Under the pieces are notes generated by a model. It saw only the letters and a program-made list of their open reading frames with translations. It did no database searches and was not told where the DNA came from. From the NCBI GenBank assembly GCA_905181885.1, contig CAJIZI010000001.1, forward strand, positions 248,001-312,000: 64,000 nt of DNA, given 5' to 3'. Shown here piece after piece: positions 30,278 to 39,626 of this stretch (position 1 is the stretch's first letter; the number at the start of each line of letters is the position of its first letter). The translations under genes and the position numbers were made by a program. This DNA comes from an uncultured Gammaproteobacteria bacterium. Its GTDB lineage: Bacteria; Pseudomonadota; Gammaproteobacteria; Nitrosococcales; Methylophagaceae.

Positions 30278-30847
30278 ATGCCAAAAGCTAGTGATTTAAA
30301 ACGTGGAATGGTCGTTGAAGTCAATGATGCACCCTACTCTGTCAAAGCAATAGAAGTCCGTAACCCCTCATCTAGAGGAGCATCCACTCTATATAAGGTT
30401 CGTTTTAACCACTTAAAAACCAAACAAAAGCTAGATGAAACTCTCAAAGGCGATGAATTTTTAAAGGAAGTAGATTGCGAACGTAGATTAGTCCAATTTT
30501 CTTATCAAGACACCGATGGCTATACTTTTATGAGTCTTAATGATTATGAGCAGTATACTATTAGTGCAAATGATCTTGAGCATGAAAAAGATTACCTAAC
30601 CGAAGGCTTGGAGGGCATTGTCGCTATAGTACTTGATGCCCTCGTGATCGCTATCGAGCTACCTACTACTGTCGCCATGATTGTCACCGACACATCACCT
30701 GGAATCAAAGGCTCAACTGCCTCCTCTCGCACTAAACCCGCCACCCTAACCACCGGTGTTGAAATACAAGTACCAGAATATATTGAAAATGGTGAAACTA
30801 TTAAAATTAATACCGTTACCGGTAAGTATATGTCCCGCGCTCAATAA
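30278..30847 (+). CDS. efpL: Elongation factor P-like protein EfpL (YeiP)
   Basis: 189 residues, three beta-barrel domains. The tip loop NPSSRGAST places arginine at residue 33, as in EfpL, rather than the lysine of true EF-P that is modified. The C-terminal signature TDTSPGIKGSTASSRTKPATL and EVQVPEY-like segment fit YeiP. It relieves ribosome stalling at proline-rich and related motifs. A GAGAG site precedes ATG 30278. Plus strand, divergent from cvfB. Confidence 0.93.
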   Translation: MPKASDLKRGMVVEVNDAPYSVKAIEVRNPSSRGASTLYKVRFNHLKTKQKLDETLKGDEFLKEVDCERRLVQFSYQDTDGYTFMSLNDYEQYTISANDLEHEKDYLTEGLEGIVAIVLDALVIAIELPTTVAMIVTDTSPGIKGSTASSRTKPATLTTGVEIQVPEYIENGETIKINTVTGKYMSRAQ

Positions 30848-30863
30848 GTTTTGATAATTCACT

Positions 30864-31235
30864 GTGCATAATAACTTCAAACAATATTTTTTGATTAGTA
30901 TTGGATGGTTTTGTATCTTTTTAGCCATTATCGGTGCAATTTTGCCCCTGTTACCTTCCACGCCTTTTCTAATCTTGGCCCTAGCTTGCTTTTCAAAAAG
31001 TTCACCGCGCTTTCACCGCATGCTACTCGACCATAAAATATTTGGACCACCATTAGCACAGTGGGAAAGTAATCATACAGTCCAATCCCATGTGAAACAT
31101 AAAGCAAAGATCATTATTATTGTCACCTTTGGTATCTCGATCGTGCTCTTTTCGGACAAAATTACGCTACAACTTATGCTAGCGACCTTATGTCTTCTTT
31201 TATTATGGTTTGTTTCACGACTTAAAGAATCGTAA
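30864..31235 (+). CDS. DUF454/YbaN-family inner-membrane protein
   Basis: 123 residues from GTG 30864. The signature GAILPLLPSTPFLILALACFSKSSPRFHRML with three to four membrane helices identifies the YbaN (DUF454) family. Function is unknown. Lies 16 nt after efpL and is probably co-transcribed. Confidence 0.85.
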   Translation: MHNNFKQYFLISIGWFCIFLAIIGAILPLLPSTPFLILALACFSKSSPRFHRMLLDHKIFGPPLAQWESNHTVQSHVKHKAKIIIIVTFGISIVLFSDKITLQLMLATLCLLLLWFVSRLKES

Positions 31236-31342
31236 AGCAAGGCTATCTCTATTCACCTTGTTTCATAGGTAAACAAAGCATTCTAAATACAAAATGCCCT
31301 TTTATGTATAATCTACGTTCTAAAATAAACGAAGTTCCCAAT

Positions 31343-31696
31343 ATGACCTTAGACACCTTATTAACTGCTATCACAAAGTCACCGAACGATATTGAATTTG
31401 CTGATACTATGACCGTCATCGAAAGCTACTATCACTTCACACCGACTCAATTTAATAACGGTAATTCCATCAACTTGGCTGGTGAGAATAATGGCTCATG
31501 TAAAATATTTGCATTCGGGCAATTAAACAACCTGTCTGAAATACAAACACTGTCATGTTTCGGAGCTTATTATCATGAGCATGTACTCAAAAATCCAAAA
31601 GGTGTTGACCATCAAAACATTCGAAATTTCATGATTTCCGGATGGCAAGGCATTCGCTTTAATGGCACCGCTCTATTAGAAAAAGAAACACTCTAA
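31343..31696 (+). CDS. HopJ-family protein
   Basis: 117 residues starting at ATG 31343. It matches the HopJ family by FADTMTVIESYYHFTPTQFNNG, GSCKIFAFG and CFGAYYHEHVLKNP. HopJ was named as a type III effector in Pseudomonas syringae, but homologues occur widely in free-living bacteria without type III secretion, so a housekeeping role is more likely here. The longer frame from 31304 lacks a ribosome site. No signal peptide. Confidence 0.85.
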   Translation: MTLDTLLTAITKSPNDIEFADTMTVIESYYHFTPTQFNNGNSINLAGENNGSCKIFAFGQLNNLSEIQTLSCFGAYYHEHVLKNPKGVDHQNIRNFMISGWQGIRFNGTALLEKETL

Positions 31697-31785
31697 AACA
31701 CTAGTTATTCAAACATCGATCATCGACAACACCTGCTATAATAATTTGTTATTTAATATCACTAACTGAAAATAGATAATTTCTC

Positions 31786-33012
31786 ATGGAACTAACACCT
31801 CTCAAAAAGTCTGACGCGCATTTTCTTCTTCTAGAAGGCGTTCATAAAAATGCTATTGATGCCATACAAAAAGCAGGCTATACGAACATTGAATCCATAT
31901 CTCACGCACTAGATGAAGAAGCCTTAATCAAAAAAATAAAAGGCGTTCGCTTTATTGGTATCCGCTCACGTACACAATTGACAGAAAAGGTCCTTAAAGC
32001 TGCCGATAAGTTAGCAGGTATAGGTTGTTTTTGTATCGGAACCAATCAGGTTGATTTACAAGCAGCGAAAATGAAAGGCATACCTGTATTTAATGCCCCT
32101 TATTCTAATACTCGATCGGTTGCAGAGTTAGTTATTGGACAATCAATCTTATTGCTACGTGGTATTCCTGAAAAAAACCATAAGGTTCACAATGGAAGCT
32201 GGCCTAAAAGTGCTAAGGCATCCTATGAAGCACGTGGAAAAACTTTAGGCATCATCGGTTACGGTAGTATCGGTTCACAAGTCTCAGTATTAGCAGAAAG
32301 CTTAGGAATGAATGTTATTTACTATGATGTTGTTACCAAACTACCCTTAGGAAATGCCAACCAAGTGACTATGCAACACCTCCTTAACCACTCCGATGTT
32401 ATTTCTCTTCATGTTCCTGAACTAGCCGCAACCCATAACATGATGGCAAAAGCACAGTTCGACAAGATGAAATTGGGAGCCGTTTTTATTAATGCTGCTA
32501 GAGGCAACTGCGTTAATCTAGAAGACTTGGCCAATGCTATTAAGCACGACAAAATAGGTGGCGCAGCCATAGATGTCTTTCCTAAAGAGCCTAAATCAAA
32601 TGATGAAGCCTTAGACTCGCCCCTTCGTGGTTATCCTAATGTTATTTTGACACCTCATGTTGGTGGATCAACTGTTGAAGCACAAGCTAATATTGGCATC
32701 GAAGTAGCTGAAAAATTTGTTCAGTTTGCCGACAATGGCAACACCACTTCAGCTGTTAACTTCCCAGAAATTGCAATTCAACAACAAGCGAACACCCACC
32801 GAATTTTACATGTTCATCATAATAGACCAGGCGTTTTATCTAATATTAACCAGTTATTTGCCCAGCATAATATTAATATTTTGGCACAAAACATGATGAC
32901 TGAAAATGAAGTCGGTTATTTACTATTAGATGTCGCAGAGTTTGACTCTAAGCTTGCCCTAGAACATTTAAATAGTGTTGAAGGAACCATCAGATTACGT
33001 GTCTTATACTAA
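31786..33012 (+). CDS. serA: D-3-phosphoglycerate dehydrogenase
   Basis: 408 residues, close to E. coli SerA (410). NAD-binding GYGSIGSQVSVLAESLGMNV, catalytic arginine/glutamate/histidine regions (NAARGN, DVFPKEP, LTPHVGGST) and a C-terminal ACT domain (HNRPGVLSNINQLFAQHNINI) for serine feedback. First step of serine synthesis. Convergent to dld. Confidence 0.96.
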   Translation: MELTPLKKSDAHFLLLEGVHKNAIDAIQKAGYTNIESISHALDEEALIKKIKGVRFIGIRSRTQLTEKVLKAADKLAGIGCFCIGTNQVDLQAAKMKGIPVFNAPYSNTRSVAELVIGQSILLLRGIPEKNHKVHNGSWPKSAKASYEARGKTLGIIGYGSIGSQVSVLAESLGMNVIYYDVVTKLPLGNANQVTMQHLLNHSDVISLHVPELAATHNMMAKAQFDKMKLGAVFINAARGNCVNLEDLANAIKHDKIGGAAIDVFPKEPKSNDEALDSPLRGYPNVILTPHVGGSTVEAQANIGIEVAEKFVQFADNGNTTSAVNFPEIAIQQQANTHRILHVHHNRPGVLSNINQLFAQHNINILAQNMMTENEVGYLLLDVAEFDSKLALEHLNSVEGTIRLRVLY

Positions 33013-33054
33013 TTAAGAATTGAGCCTGAGCTTCTAGTAGCTGAGGAATGAGCT

Positions 33055-34767
33055 TTATTCTGTTCCCGAAGACCAATGTTTTAATTTGCTAGTTTTACCA
33101 ATTCCAGGGTTAAATGTATTGGTTGGATCTAAGTCTTTGTAAAATGCTTTCAAATCCTCTTTAGCTGCATATTCATGACCAACATTGTGTTCAGCTGGGT
33201 ATTCAGCGCCACGAACATCAAAAGAAGCTAATATTTGTTGCTTTAATTGCTTAGCATCAACCCCCTTTTTCAAAACATAATTTTGATGCATCACGTGGCA
33301 AAATAAATGACCATAATAAAATTTATCCGCTATCAACTCTTCCAACTCTGCTGGTAACTCTTCGAACCAAACTTCATCATTTCGACGTAATGCAACATCC
33401 ACTGTCATCATTTCACCAAGCTCTTGACCGTTCATTATATGATAACGCCCTATCGCACCACCAGCTACGAAACGGTGTAATGATGCTTTCTCACTTTCTT
33501 CTGGAGTACATTCAAAATAAGAACCCTCGGCAATCTCAAAAAACTGTTGAAGGTATGATCGAGCCTCTTCAACACCATCATTATTCATTTCTATAATCCA
33601 ATGATGAGTGTATTTACTACTATATTCTTCCATGCGTTTTGGCAAGTGATTCGGCCATAAATAACTCAGATACTGCATTACTCTATCAGACATCTTTTTT
33701 GGTAAAAAAGGCAATCTGTCTGTTATGAGATCAACCGTCCTTTTTAAGCTCCATAACTTAGGAATATATTTCGATCCTAACTTATCAATAACAATGAAGG
33801 TATCTTTACCGTATTTCTTACTAACTTCATAGCAATCACGATGCAAATACTCGCCAGAGACGGGTAAGTTTTCAAAGGTTGATAAAATATGACGGCGCAT
33901 CTTAGCTAGTACTTGAGCATCATTAGTTCCAACATAAAAAACTTGTTGCTTAGGTGCAATCGCATAAGTATCAATGCGAACGGCAAAGACAGCTAATTTA
34001 CCAGCACACCCAGATGACTCATGTAAGCGCCGGCCATCGTTATTAAATCTAGAAGGTGTATTAGCATCTATTTGTCTTACTCGCTGATGATATTCATTAT
34101 CTGAAGCTTGTTTTTCAGAATGATTAATATCCGAAGCTTGATATTTCTGTTGCTGAAGATTAGTCAAAATTTCTTCAGGTGTCGCACCTAGGTCAATATC
34201 TAAATTATTAACTAATTCTAATTTCCCATCATTATTGATTTGTGCAAACAAGGATAGCTCTGTGTACGCTGGGCCTCTTTGTACTAAAGCGCCCCCAGAA
34301 TTGTTACACACACCACCAACTATCGATGCACCTATGCAAGAAGAGCCAATTACCGAATGTGGTTCTCGGCCATACGGTGATAGCACATCTTCAAGACCAA
34401 ATAACGTACTACCTGGTAAACCAATGATCTGGTGCGCATTCTCGATTAGCTGAATTTGATCGATCCGCATTGTATTGATAATAATAATTGGACGATCATA
34501 ATTATCACCATCAGGTGTTGAACCGCCCGTTAACCCAGTATTAGCTGCCTGCATAATAATGGCTACATCAGCATTCACACAGATTTGTAGTGCCTGCCAA
34601 ATTTCTAATAAGCTTCCAGGCCGAATAACAGCTACAGCACTACCAGAACCAAAACGGAACCCCTTACTGTAGGGTTGCATCTTAATCTGATTAGTCAGAA
34701 TATAAGCTGAACCAACCAAAGCATTTAAATCGTTAATTAATTCAGGGGGGGTAGCGAGTGTTGACAT
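33055..34767 (-). CDS. dld: Quinone-dependent D-lactate dehydrogenase
   Basis: About 570 residues, as E. coli Dld (571). Start is ATG 34767 with GAGGAAG just upstream. The FAD-binding type 4 domain (AANTGLTGGSTPDG, GSSCIGASIVGGVCNNSGGALVQRGPAY in short pieces) is followed by the membrane-binding domain. Oxidises D-lactate and feeds electrons into quinone at the inner membrane. The protein has an inserted polar loop near residues 205-235. A 20-nt dyad in the divergent gap to uppP could be an operator. Confidence 0.95.
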   Translation of the reverse strand: MSTLATPPELINDLNALVGSAYILTNQIKMQPYSKGFRFGSGSAVAVIRPGSLLEIWQALQICVNADVAIIMQAANTGLTGGSTPDGDNYDRPIIIINTMRIDQIQLIENAHQIIGLPGSTLFGLEDVLSPYGREPHSVIGSSCIGASIVGGVCNNSGGALVQRGPAYTELSLFAQINNDGKLELVNNLDIDLGATPEEILTNLQQQKYQASDINHSEKQASDNEYHQRVRQIDANTPSRFNNDGRRLHESSGCAGKLAVFAVRIDTYAIAPKQQVFYVGTNDAQVLAKMRRHILSTFENLPVSGEYLHRDCYEVSKKYGKDTFIVIDKLGSKYIPKLWSLKRTVDLITDRLPFLPKKMSDRVMQYLSYLWPNHLPKRMEEYSSKYTHHWIIEMNNDGVEEARSYLQQFFEIAEGSYFECTPEESEKASLHRFVAGGAIGRYHIMNGQELGEMMTVDVALRRNDEVWFEELPAELEELIADKFYYGHLFCHVMHQNYVLKKGVDAKQLKQQILASFDVRGAEYPAEHNVGHEYAAKEDLKAFYKDLDPTNTFNPGIGKTSKLKHWSSGTE

Positions 34768-34903
34768 GCTCTTCCTCATTTTAAAATAGCGCTAGCCGCG
34801 TCATAAACCACCTCTTATTATAACTCAAAACCATACCCTCAATACTAAGTAATTCCAATAACTTACTAATCCAGAGACACAGTTTTAATATTCCTTATTC
34901 CAA

Positions 34904-34923
34904 ATTCTGTCCAAATACAGAAT
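34904..34923. promoter_or_regulatory. Inverted repeat in dld-uppP divergent gap
   Basis: ATTCTGT-N6-ACAGAAT is a perfect 7-bp dyad about 20 nt upstream of the TATAAT (34943-34948) of uppP. It overlaps the -35 position, so a repressor could act there. The regulator is unknown. Confidence 0.4.
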
Positions 34924-34942
34924 AAAATGAATTAACAATCCG

Positions 34943-34948
34943 TATAAT
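34943..34948 (+). promoter_or_regulatory. -10 element of uppP promoter
   Basis: TATAAT at 34943-34948, 34 nt before the uppP ATG. A -35 sequence of good fit is not visible. Confidence 0.4.
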
Positions 34949-34981
34949 GAAATTATTTAATTCTTAACAGACTGGCTCAAA

Positions 34982-35782
34982 ATGGAATTTATACAAATTT
35001 TCGCTTTAGCACTAGTACAGGGTCTAACAGAATTTTTACCTATCTCGAGCTCTGCTCACCTTATTCTTTTACCTTTACTTGCTGGTTGGGATGACCAAGG
35101 GTTAGCATTTGATGTTGCAGTCCACGTTGGCAGTCTTACAGCCGTAGTCTTCTATTTCCGCAAAACATTAAAAAAACTAAGCATCGATTGGGCCTCGTCT
35201 ATTGAACAACGCTCTATGGTCGGAGATAGCCGCCTTGCTTGGGCTATTTTATTTGGCACAATCCCCGTGGGACTGTGTGGCCTCATGTTAGGTAACCTAG
35301 TTGAAATTCATTTGCGCAGCCCTCTTGTTATAGCAGCTGCCACTATCTTCTTTGGACTCGTCCTCGGCTGGGCAGATTGGCGAAGTAAGCAAGAACGAGA
35401 CGAGCATCATTTATGTCTTTTTGACATTATTTTCATTGGCCTTGCTCAGGCTCTTGCTCTAATACCTGGTACCTCTCGTTCTGGAATAACAATAACCGCC
35501 GGATTATTACTTGGTTTAACACGAGAAGCAGCCTCGCGCTTCTCATTTTTATTATCTATTCCAGTAATTTTCCTCGCCGGAAGCTTAAAGACAATAGAGC
35601 TACTCCAGTCTGAAGTCATAGCTGATTGGAATGCAATTATGTCAGGGACCATTTTATCAGCCCTCAGCGCCTATTTTTGCATTACTATTTTCCTTAAAAT
35701 AGTAGAAAAGATAGGAATGTGGCCATTTGTTATCTACCGCCTGTTGATAGGTGCTATACTGCTGCAGCTATTTATGGCGTAA
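34982..35782 (+). CDS. uppP: Undecaprenyl-diphosphatase UppP/BacA
   Basis: 266 residues, polytopic. The two signature motifs are present: QGLTEFLPISSSAHLIL near the N-terminus and ALIPGTSRSGITIT in the middle, carrying the catalytic serine, glutamate and arginine. It recycles undecaprenyl pyrophosphate for peptidoglycan and O-antigen lipids. About eight membrane segments. Confidence 0.95.
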   Translation: MEFIQIFALALVQGLTEFLPISSSAHLILLPLLAGWDDQGLAFDVAVHVGSLTAVVFYFRKTLKKLSIDWASSIEQRSMVGDSRLAWAILFGTIPVGLCGLMLGNLVEIHLRSPLVIAAATIFFGLVLGWADWRSKQERDEHHLCLFDIIFIGLAQALALIPGTSRSGITITAGLLLGLTREAASRFSFLLSIPVIFLAGSLKTIELLQSEVIADWNAIMSGTILSALSAYFCITIFLKIVEKIGMWPFVIYRLLIGAILLQLFMA

Positions 35783-35788
35783 CCAGGG

Positions 35789-35817
35789 TTGACAGCATTA
35801 AAGCGAATGCGTAACAT
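35789..35817 (+). promoter_or_regulatory. Sigma-70 promoter of rplM-rpsI
   Basis: TTGACA (35789-35794), a 17-nt spacer and TAACAT (35812-35817) lie 52 nt before the rplM ATG, leaving a short leader. Confidence 0.7.
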
Positions 35818-35868
35818 TTCTCCTCTTTATTTGACCGCCTGCGTAATTTTTCTGGAGCAAATCGCGGA

Positions 35869-36303
35869 ATGAAAACAACCACACTAAGTGCAAAACCAGC
35901 TGAAGTTCGTCGCGACTGGTTTGTCGTCGATGCAAACGGCAAAACATTGGGCCGTATGGCCACTGAAATCGCGCGTCGGTTGCGTGGTAAACATAAAACT
36001 ATCTATACGCCTCACGTAGATACTGGCGATTATATCGTTGTTATCAACGCTGAAAAATTACGCGTATCGGGTAATAAAATGAAAGATAAGCTTTACTACC
36101 ATCACACAGGTCACGTTGGTGGTATCAAATCTATCTCTCTAGAAAAGCAACTTGATAAAGCGCCCGATCGCGTTATCAAATCAGCCGTCAAAGGCATGTT
36201 GCCTAAGAATTCTTTGGGTCGTACGATGTTCAGCAAGTTGAAAGTTTATGCTGGCGAACAACACCCCCACGTAGCTCAACAGCCTAAAGTGCTGGAAATC
36301 TAA
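35869..36303 (+). CDS. rplM: 50S ribosomal protein L13
   Basis: 144 residues, slightly longer than E. coli L13 (142). Signature [21 protein letters not shown] and [10 protein letters not shown] are clear. Starts [17 protein letters not shown]. rpsI follows at 12 nt, the usual rplM-rpsI operon. The first gene after a good promoter. Confidence 0.98.
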   Translation: MKTTTLSAKPAEVRRDWFVVDANGKTLGRMATEIARRLRGKHKTIYTPHVDTGDYIVVINAEKLRVSGNKMKDKLYYHHTGHVGGIKSISLEKQLDKAPDRVIKSAVKGMLPKNSLGRTMFSKLKVYAGEQHPHVAQQPKVLEI

Positions 36304-36315
36304 ACGGATATCATC

Positions 36316-36705
36316 ATGGCAGAACAATACTACGCAACCGGTCGTCGAAAAAGCTCAACAGCTCGTGTTTTCATGAAGCTCGGTACTGGCAACATTACAA
36401 TTAATACTCGTTCACTTGACGACTATTTTGGCCGTGAAACATCACGGATGGTCGTACGACAACCATTAGAGTTAGTCGACATGTTAACTAACGTCGATCT
36501 GAAAATAACTGTTCGAGGTGGTGGCAACAATGGACAAGCAGGTGCAATTCGTCATGGCATCAGTCGTGCCTTAGTCGAATACAATAGTGAGTTAAAGACT
36601 AACTTACGTAAAGCTGGCTTTATCACACGAGATGCTCGTGCTGTCGAACGTAAGAAAATTGGTTTACATAAGGCACGTAAACGTCCTCAGTTCTCGAAAC
36701 GTTAA
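36316..36705 (+). CDS. rpsI: 30S ribosomal protein S9
   Basis: 129 residues. Begins [17 protein letters not shown] and ends [11 protein letters not shown], the conserved positively charged tail that reaches the P site. A terminator hairpin follows 17 nt after the stop. Confidence 0.98.
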   Translation: MAEQYYATGRRKSSTARVFMKLGTGNITINTRSLDDYFGRETSRMVVRQPLELVDMLTNVDLKITVRGGGNNGQAGAIRHGISRALVEYNSELKTNLRKAGFITRDARAVERKKIGLHKARKRPQFSKR

Positions 36706-36722
36706 CCGTCCAAATTATTAAT

Positions 36723-36752
36723 AAAAGGCTGTCTTCGGATAGCCTTTTTTTT
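36723..36752 (+). terminator. Rho-independent terminator of rplM-rpsI
   Basis: AAAAGGCTGTC-TTCG-GATAGCC followed by eight T residues; a stable stem with a UUCG tetraloop. Confidence 0.92.
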
Positions 36753-36804
36753 GCCTGAAACTTAATAAAACACCACAGCTCCTGTACTGAAAACAATCAA
36801 GTAC

Positions 36805-37725
36805 TTACTTATATAAAGCTCCCTTCTTACCTTCAGGTTGCGTTTTAAAACGACGATGTACCCAAAAATATTGCTCTGGGGAGTGGCGCACCTCATTTTC
36901 AATAATATTATTAATATGCTGTGCATCATCAACATCATTTCCTGATGGGAAGTTTTCTAATGGTTCACCTAGTGTCAAAAGGTAACTTCCATCCGCTTCG
37001 CGTCTAGGTATGAATGGAATCACTTTCGCTTTACTCATTTTCACAATACGAGCAGTTGCTGGAACTGTTGCTGCTGTCACACCAAAGAATTTGGCAAAAA
37101 CACTTAATTTACGTCCAAAGTCTTGATCGGGAGCATACCAAACCACCTTATTCTTTCTTAGTGCTCGCACCATAGACCGTGGGTCATCTCGCAACACTAT
37201 ACCTTCGCTGTGAAAAGTCCTGTTTCTCATCATTACCGCATTAAACAGGGGGTTTTTTAATTCTCTAAACATCACATGGCAGGGTGTCTTGAGCATAATC
37301 AAGCGACCGCCCAACTCCATACTAGTAAAGTGTCCCGTCAGCAATATGACACCATTACCCTCTTCGAGTGCATTATCAAGGTGTTCAAGACCTTTATAGC
37401 GTACTCTTTTGGCCAAGCTCTCATCACTAGCCCACCAGCTCAATGCTGTTTCTATTAGCATCATACCCATAGTACGGAAATTAGCTTCTAACAGTTTTTG
37501 ACGTTCTTCAACTGTCAGCTTTGGAAAACAAAGCTTTAAGTTTCGAGCTGCAATATTTTTTCTCGATTGAACAAATGGTCTCATCAAAAATGCAATAACA
37601 TTGCCAGAGTATAATTGCATGTTAACTGGTAAATAAATAGAGAGTCTCATTAATGCTAACCCGAGCCAGCTGGTCCAAAAGCGAGGATGCAAGAACTGTT
37701 TTTTAAAGACGCTCATAAATGCCAA
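36805..37725 (-). CDS. LpxL/HtrB-family lipid A late acyltransferase
   Basis: 306 residues. The LPLAT pattern is clear: one N-terminal membrane segment, ILLTGHFTSMELGG (HX4E catalytic dyad), VWYAPDQDFG, and the C-terminal WVHRRFKT. It transfers a secondary acyl chain to Kdo2-lipid A. Whether lauroyl (LpxL) or another chain cannot be told from sequence alone. Start may be the methionine at residue 1 or 4. Divergent from waaA, which makes its substrate. Confidence 0.9.
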   Translation of the reverse strand: MAFMSVFKKQFLHPRFWTSWLGLALMRLSIYLPVNMQLYSGNVIAFLMRPFVQSRKNIAARNLKLCFPKLTVEERQKLLEANFRTMGMMLIETALSWWASDESLAKRVRYKGLEHLDNALEEGNGVILLTGHFTSMELGGRLIMLKTPCHVMFRELKNPLFNAVMMRNRTFHSEGIVLRDDPRSMVRALRKNKVVWYAPDQDFGRKLSVFAKFFGVTAATVPATARIVKMSKAKVIPFIPRREADGSYLLTLGEPLENFPSGNDVDDAQHINNIIENEVRHSPEQYFWVHRRFKTQPEGKKGALYK

Positions 37726-37805
37726 TATAGTTAATAAATATAGCCCTATGCTATCATTCTCCTTGCCTTATCGCTAAACAAACAGTTCACAAAAAAGAAT
37801 CAATC

Positions 37806-39086
37806 TTGAAATTACTATACACATCACTATTTTTTCTCTGTCTTCCCCTAATTATAGTTCGCTTATTGTTGAGAGGGCTCCGCGCTCCTGCTTATTGGTC
37901 CCGGTGGCCAGAACGTTTTGGGGACAGCCGAGGAACGCCTTTTAATAGTAGCACTATCTGGATCCATGCAGTCTCTGTAGGTGAGGTTGAAGCCTGTAGG
38001 CCCCTAGTCAAGGCTCTACAAACAGCCTATCCAAGGCACAACCTATTAATTACTACAATGACACCTACGGGTAGTGAGCGAATTAAATTACTTTTTTCAG
38101 ACACTGTCTTTCATTGTTACCTCCCCTATGACCTACCCTTCGCAATAAATCGCTTCCTAAAACTTAACAAGCCTGCTTTTGGCATTATTATGGAAACAGA
38201 AATATGGCCGAACCTAATATTCACGTGTAAGCAGAAAAATATTCCTCTCGTACTTGCCAATGCCCGTATGTCAGCTCGATCTACAAAAGGCTACGCCAAT
38301 TTCCCAAAATTTATAAAATCAATATTAAATAACCTCTGTTTTATTGCTGCACAAGGGCAACAAGACCATGATAATTTCCATAAGCTTGGTATTGATTTAA
38401 CTCACGTACATAAAATAGGCAACCTCAAGTATGAAATAAGCCTTCCTACTAATGTAATTGAACAATCTAAAGCAATGCGTGTAATGTGGGGGAATAATCG
38501 TCAGGTCCTGGTAGCAGGCAGTACACACGAAGGCGAAGAAGAAATTATTTTACAAGCTACTCGTTTGATACAGTCCAAGTTTCCAAATTTATTACTAGTT
38601 TTAGTACCTCGACATCCTGAACGCTTCGATCGCGTCGCAGGATTGGCACACCGAGCTGGTTTCAAAACACACAGACACAGTGACCACCTCACTTGCACGT
38701 CAGATACCCAAGTACTAATCGTCGATTCTATGGGAGAACTACCTCTCTTTTACGCAGTCTGCGATATTGCGTTTGTAGGAGGAAGTCTTATCCCACACGG
38801 TGGTCATAACTTGCTTGAACCTGCAGCATTAGGTCGTGCAATCTTAACTGGCCCACACTTTTTTAACTTTAATGATATTACTAAACAGTTTCTACAAGCA
38901 CATGCGGCAATCGAAGTATCTGATATTAAAACTCTCTCAGACAGTGTTTCCAATCTTTTAGCTAACCCCAAACAACGTGCTCAAATGGGCGAAACGAGCT
39001 TAAAACTTATTGCAAATAGTCGGGGAGCAAGCTTAAGACTGATAGAGCTTCTAAAACAATATATTGTCATTCATGACCCAAAATAA
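37806..39086 (+). CDS. waaA: 3-deoxy-D-manno-octulosonic acid transferase
   Basis: 426 residues, the usual length. Adds Kdo to lipid IVA. N-terminal membrane anchor, ARWS-like segment WSRWPERFG, IWIHAVSVGEVEA, METEIWPNL and the C-terminal VGGSLIPHGGHNLLEPAALG are the GT30 signature segments. Start is TTG 37806. tadA starts 14 nt before the stop. The pathway partners kdsD and kdsC are elsewhere in the window. Confidence 0.96.
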   Translation: MKLLYTSLFFLCLPLIIVRLLLRGLRAPAYWSRWPERFGDSRGTPFNSSTIWIHAVSVGEVEACRPLVKALQTAYPRHNLLITTMTPTGSERIKLLFSDTVFHCYLPYDLPFAINRFLKLNKPAFGIIMETEIWPNLIFTCKQKNIPLVLANARMSARSTKGYANFPKFIKSILNNLCFIAAQGQQDHDNFHKLGIDLTHVHKIGNLKYEISLPTNVIEQSKAMRVMWGNNRQVLVAGSTHEGEEEIILQATRLIQSKFPNLLLVLVPRHPERFDRVAGLAHRAGFKTHRHSDHLTCTSDTQVLIVDSMGELPLFYAVCDIAFVGGSLIPHGGHNLLEPAALGRAILTGPHFFNFNDITKQFLQAHAAIEVSDIKTLSDSVSNLLANPKQRAQMGETSLKLIANSRGASLRLIELLKQYIVIHDPK

Positions 39087-39546
39087 ACAACCCTGCAAAA
39101 ATAGTGATGAATACTGGATGGCTCATGCTCTAAGCCTTGCTGAAAGAGCACAGAAATATAATGAAGTCCCTGTTGGTGCCGTCATCGTGAAAGATAACAA
39201 AATAATTGGAGAAGGCTGGAATCAACCTATCGCGAGCAAAGATCCAACGGCTCATGCTGAAATACAGGCAATAAGGATGGCATGCCTGCATCAGAGTAAC
39301 TATCGCTTGCCTGGAACTACACTTTATATTAGCTTGGAGCCCTGTTTAATGTGTGCTGGAGCTATCGTTCACGCCAGAATAAGTCGCGTTCTTTTTGCAG
39401 CCAAAGAACCAAAATCTGGAGCGGCAGGAAGCTGCTTTGATATTTTTAATGAAAACAAGCTCAATCACAGTGTCGACTGCGAACAAGGACTTCTAGCCGA
39501 AGAAAGTAGTAAAATTCTCAAACAGTTTTTTAAAGCACGTCGTTAG
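39073..39546 (+). CDS. tadA: tRNA-specific adenosine deaminase TadA
   Basis: 157 residues from ATG 39073. Zinc and catalytic motifs HAEIQAI (His, Glu) and PCLMCAGAI (PCxxC) are present, with VPVGAVIV upstream. It makes inosine at position 34 of tRNA-Arg(ACG). Overlaps waaA by 14 nt. The frame opens from TTG 39064 but ATG is preferred. Confidence 0.95.
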   Translation: MTQNKQPCKNSDEYWMAHALSLAERAQKYNEVPVGAVIVKDNKIIGEGWNQPIASKDPTAHAEIQAIRMACLHQSNYRLPGTTLYISLEPCLMCAGAIVHARISRVLFAAKEPKSGAAGSCFDIFNENKLNHSVDCEQGLLAEESSKILKQFFKARR

Positions 39547-39626
39547 AATAAAAAATTAAAAGAATAAGCCTTGCTTATTTCCCTGAAAGTTTGATAATCA
39601 AAGAGTACCCTTTTTAGGAAATCTGT

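Noticed and set aside
31343..31696. Type III secretion effector (HopJ)
   Set aside because: No secretion genes nearby and the family is common in free-living bacteria, so an effector role is not supported.
34907..34920. LexA box (CTGT...ACAG)
   Set aside because: The half-sites are separated by 6 nt, not the 8 nt of the gammaproteobacterial LexA box, and neither neighbour is an SOS gene.
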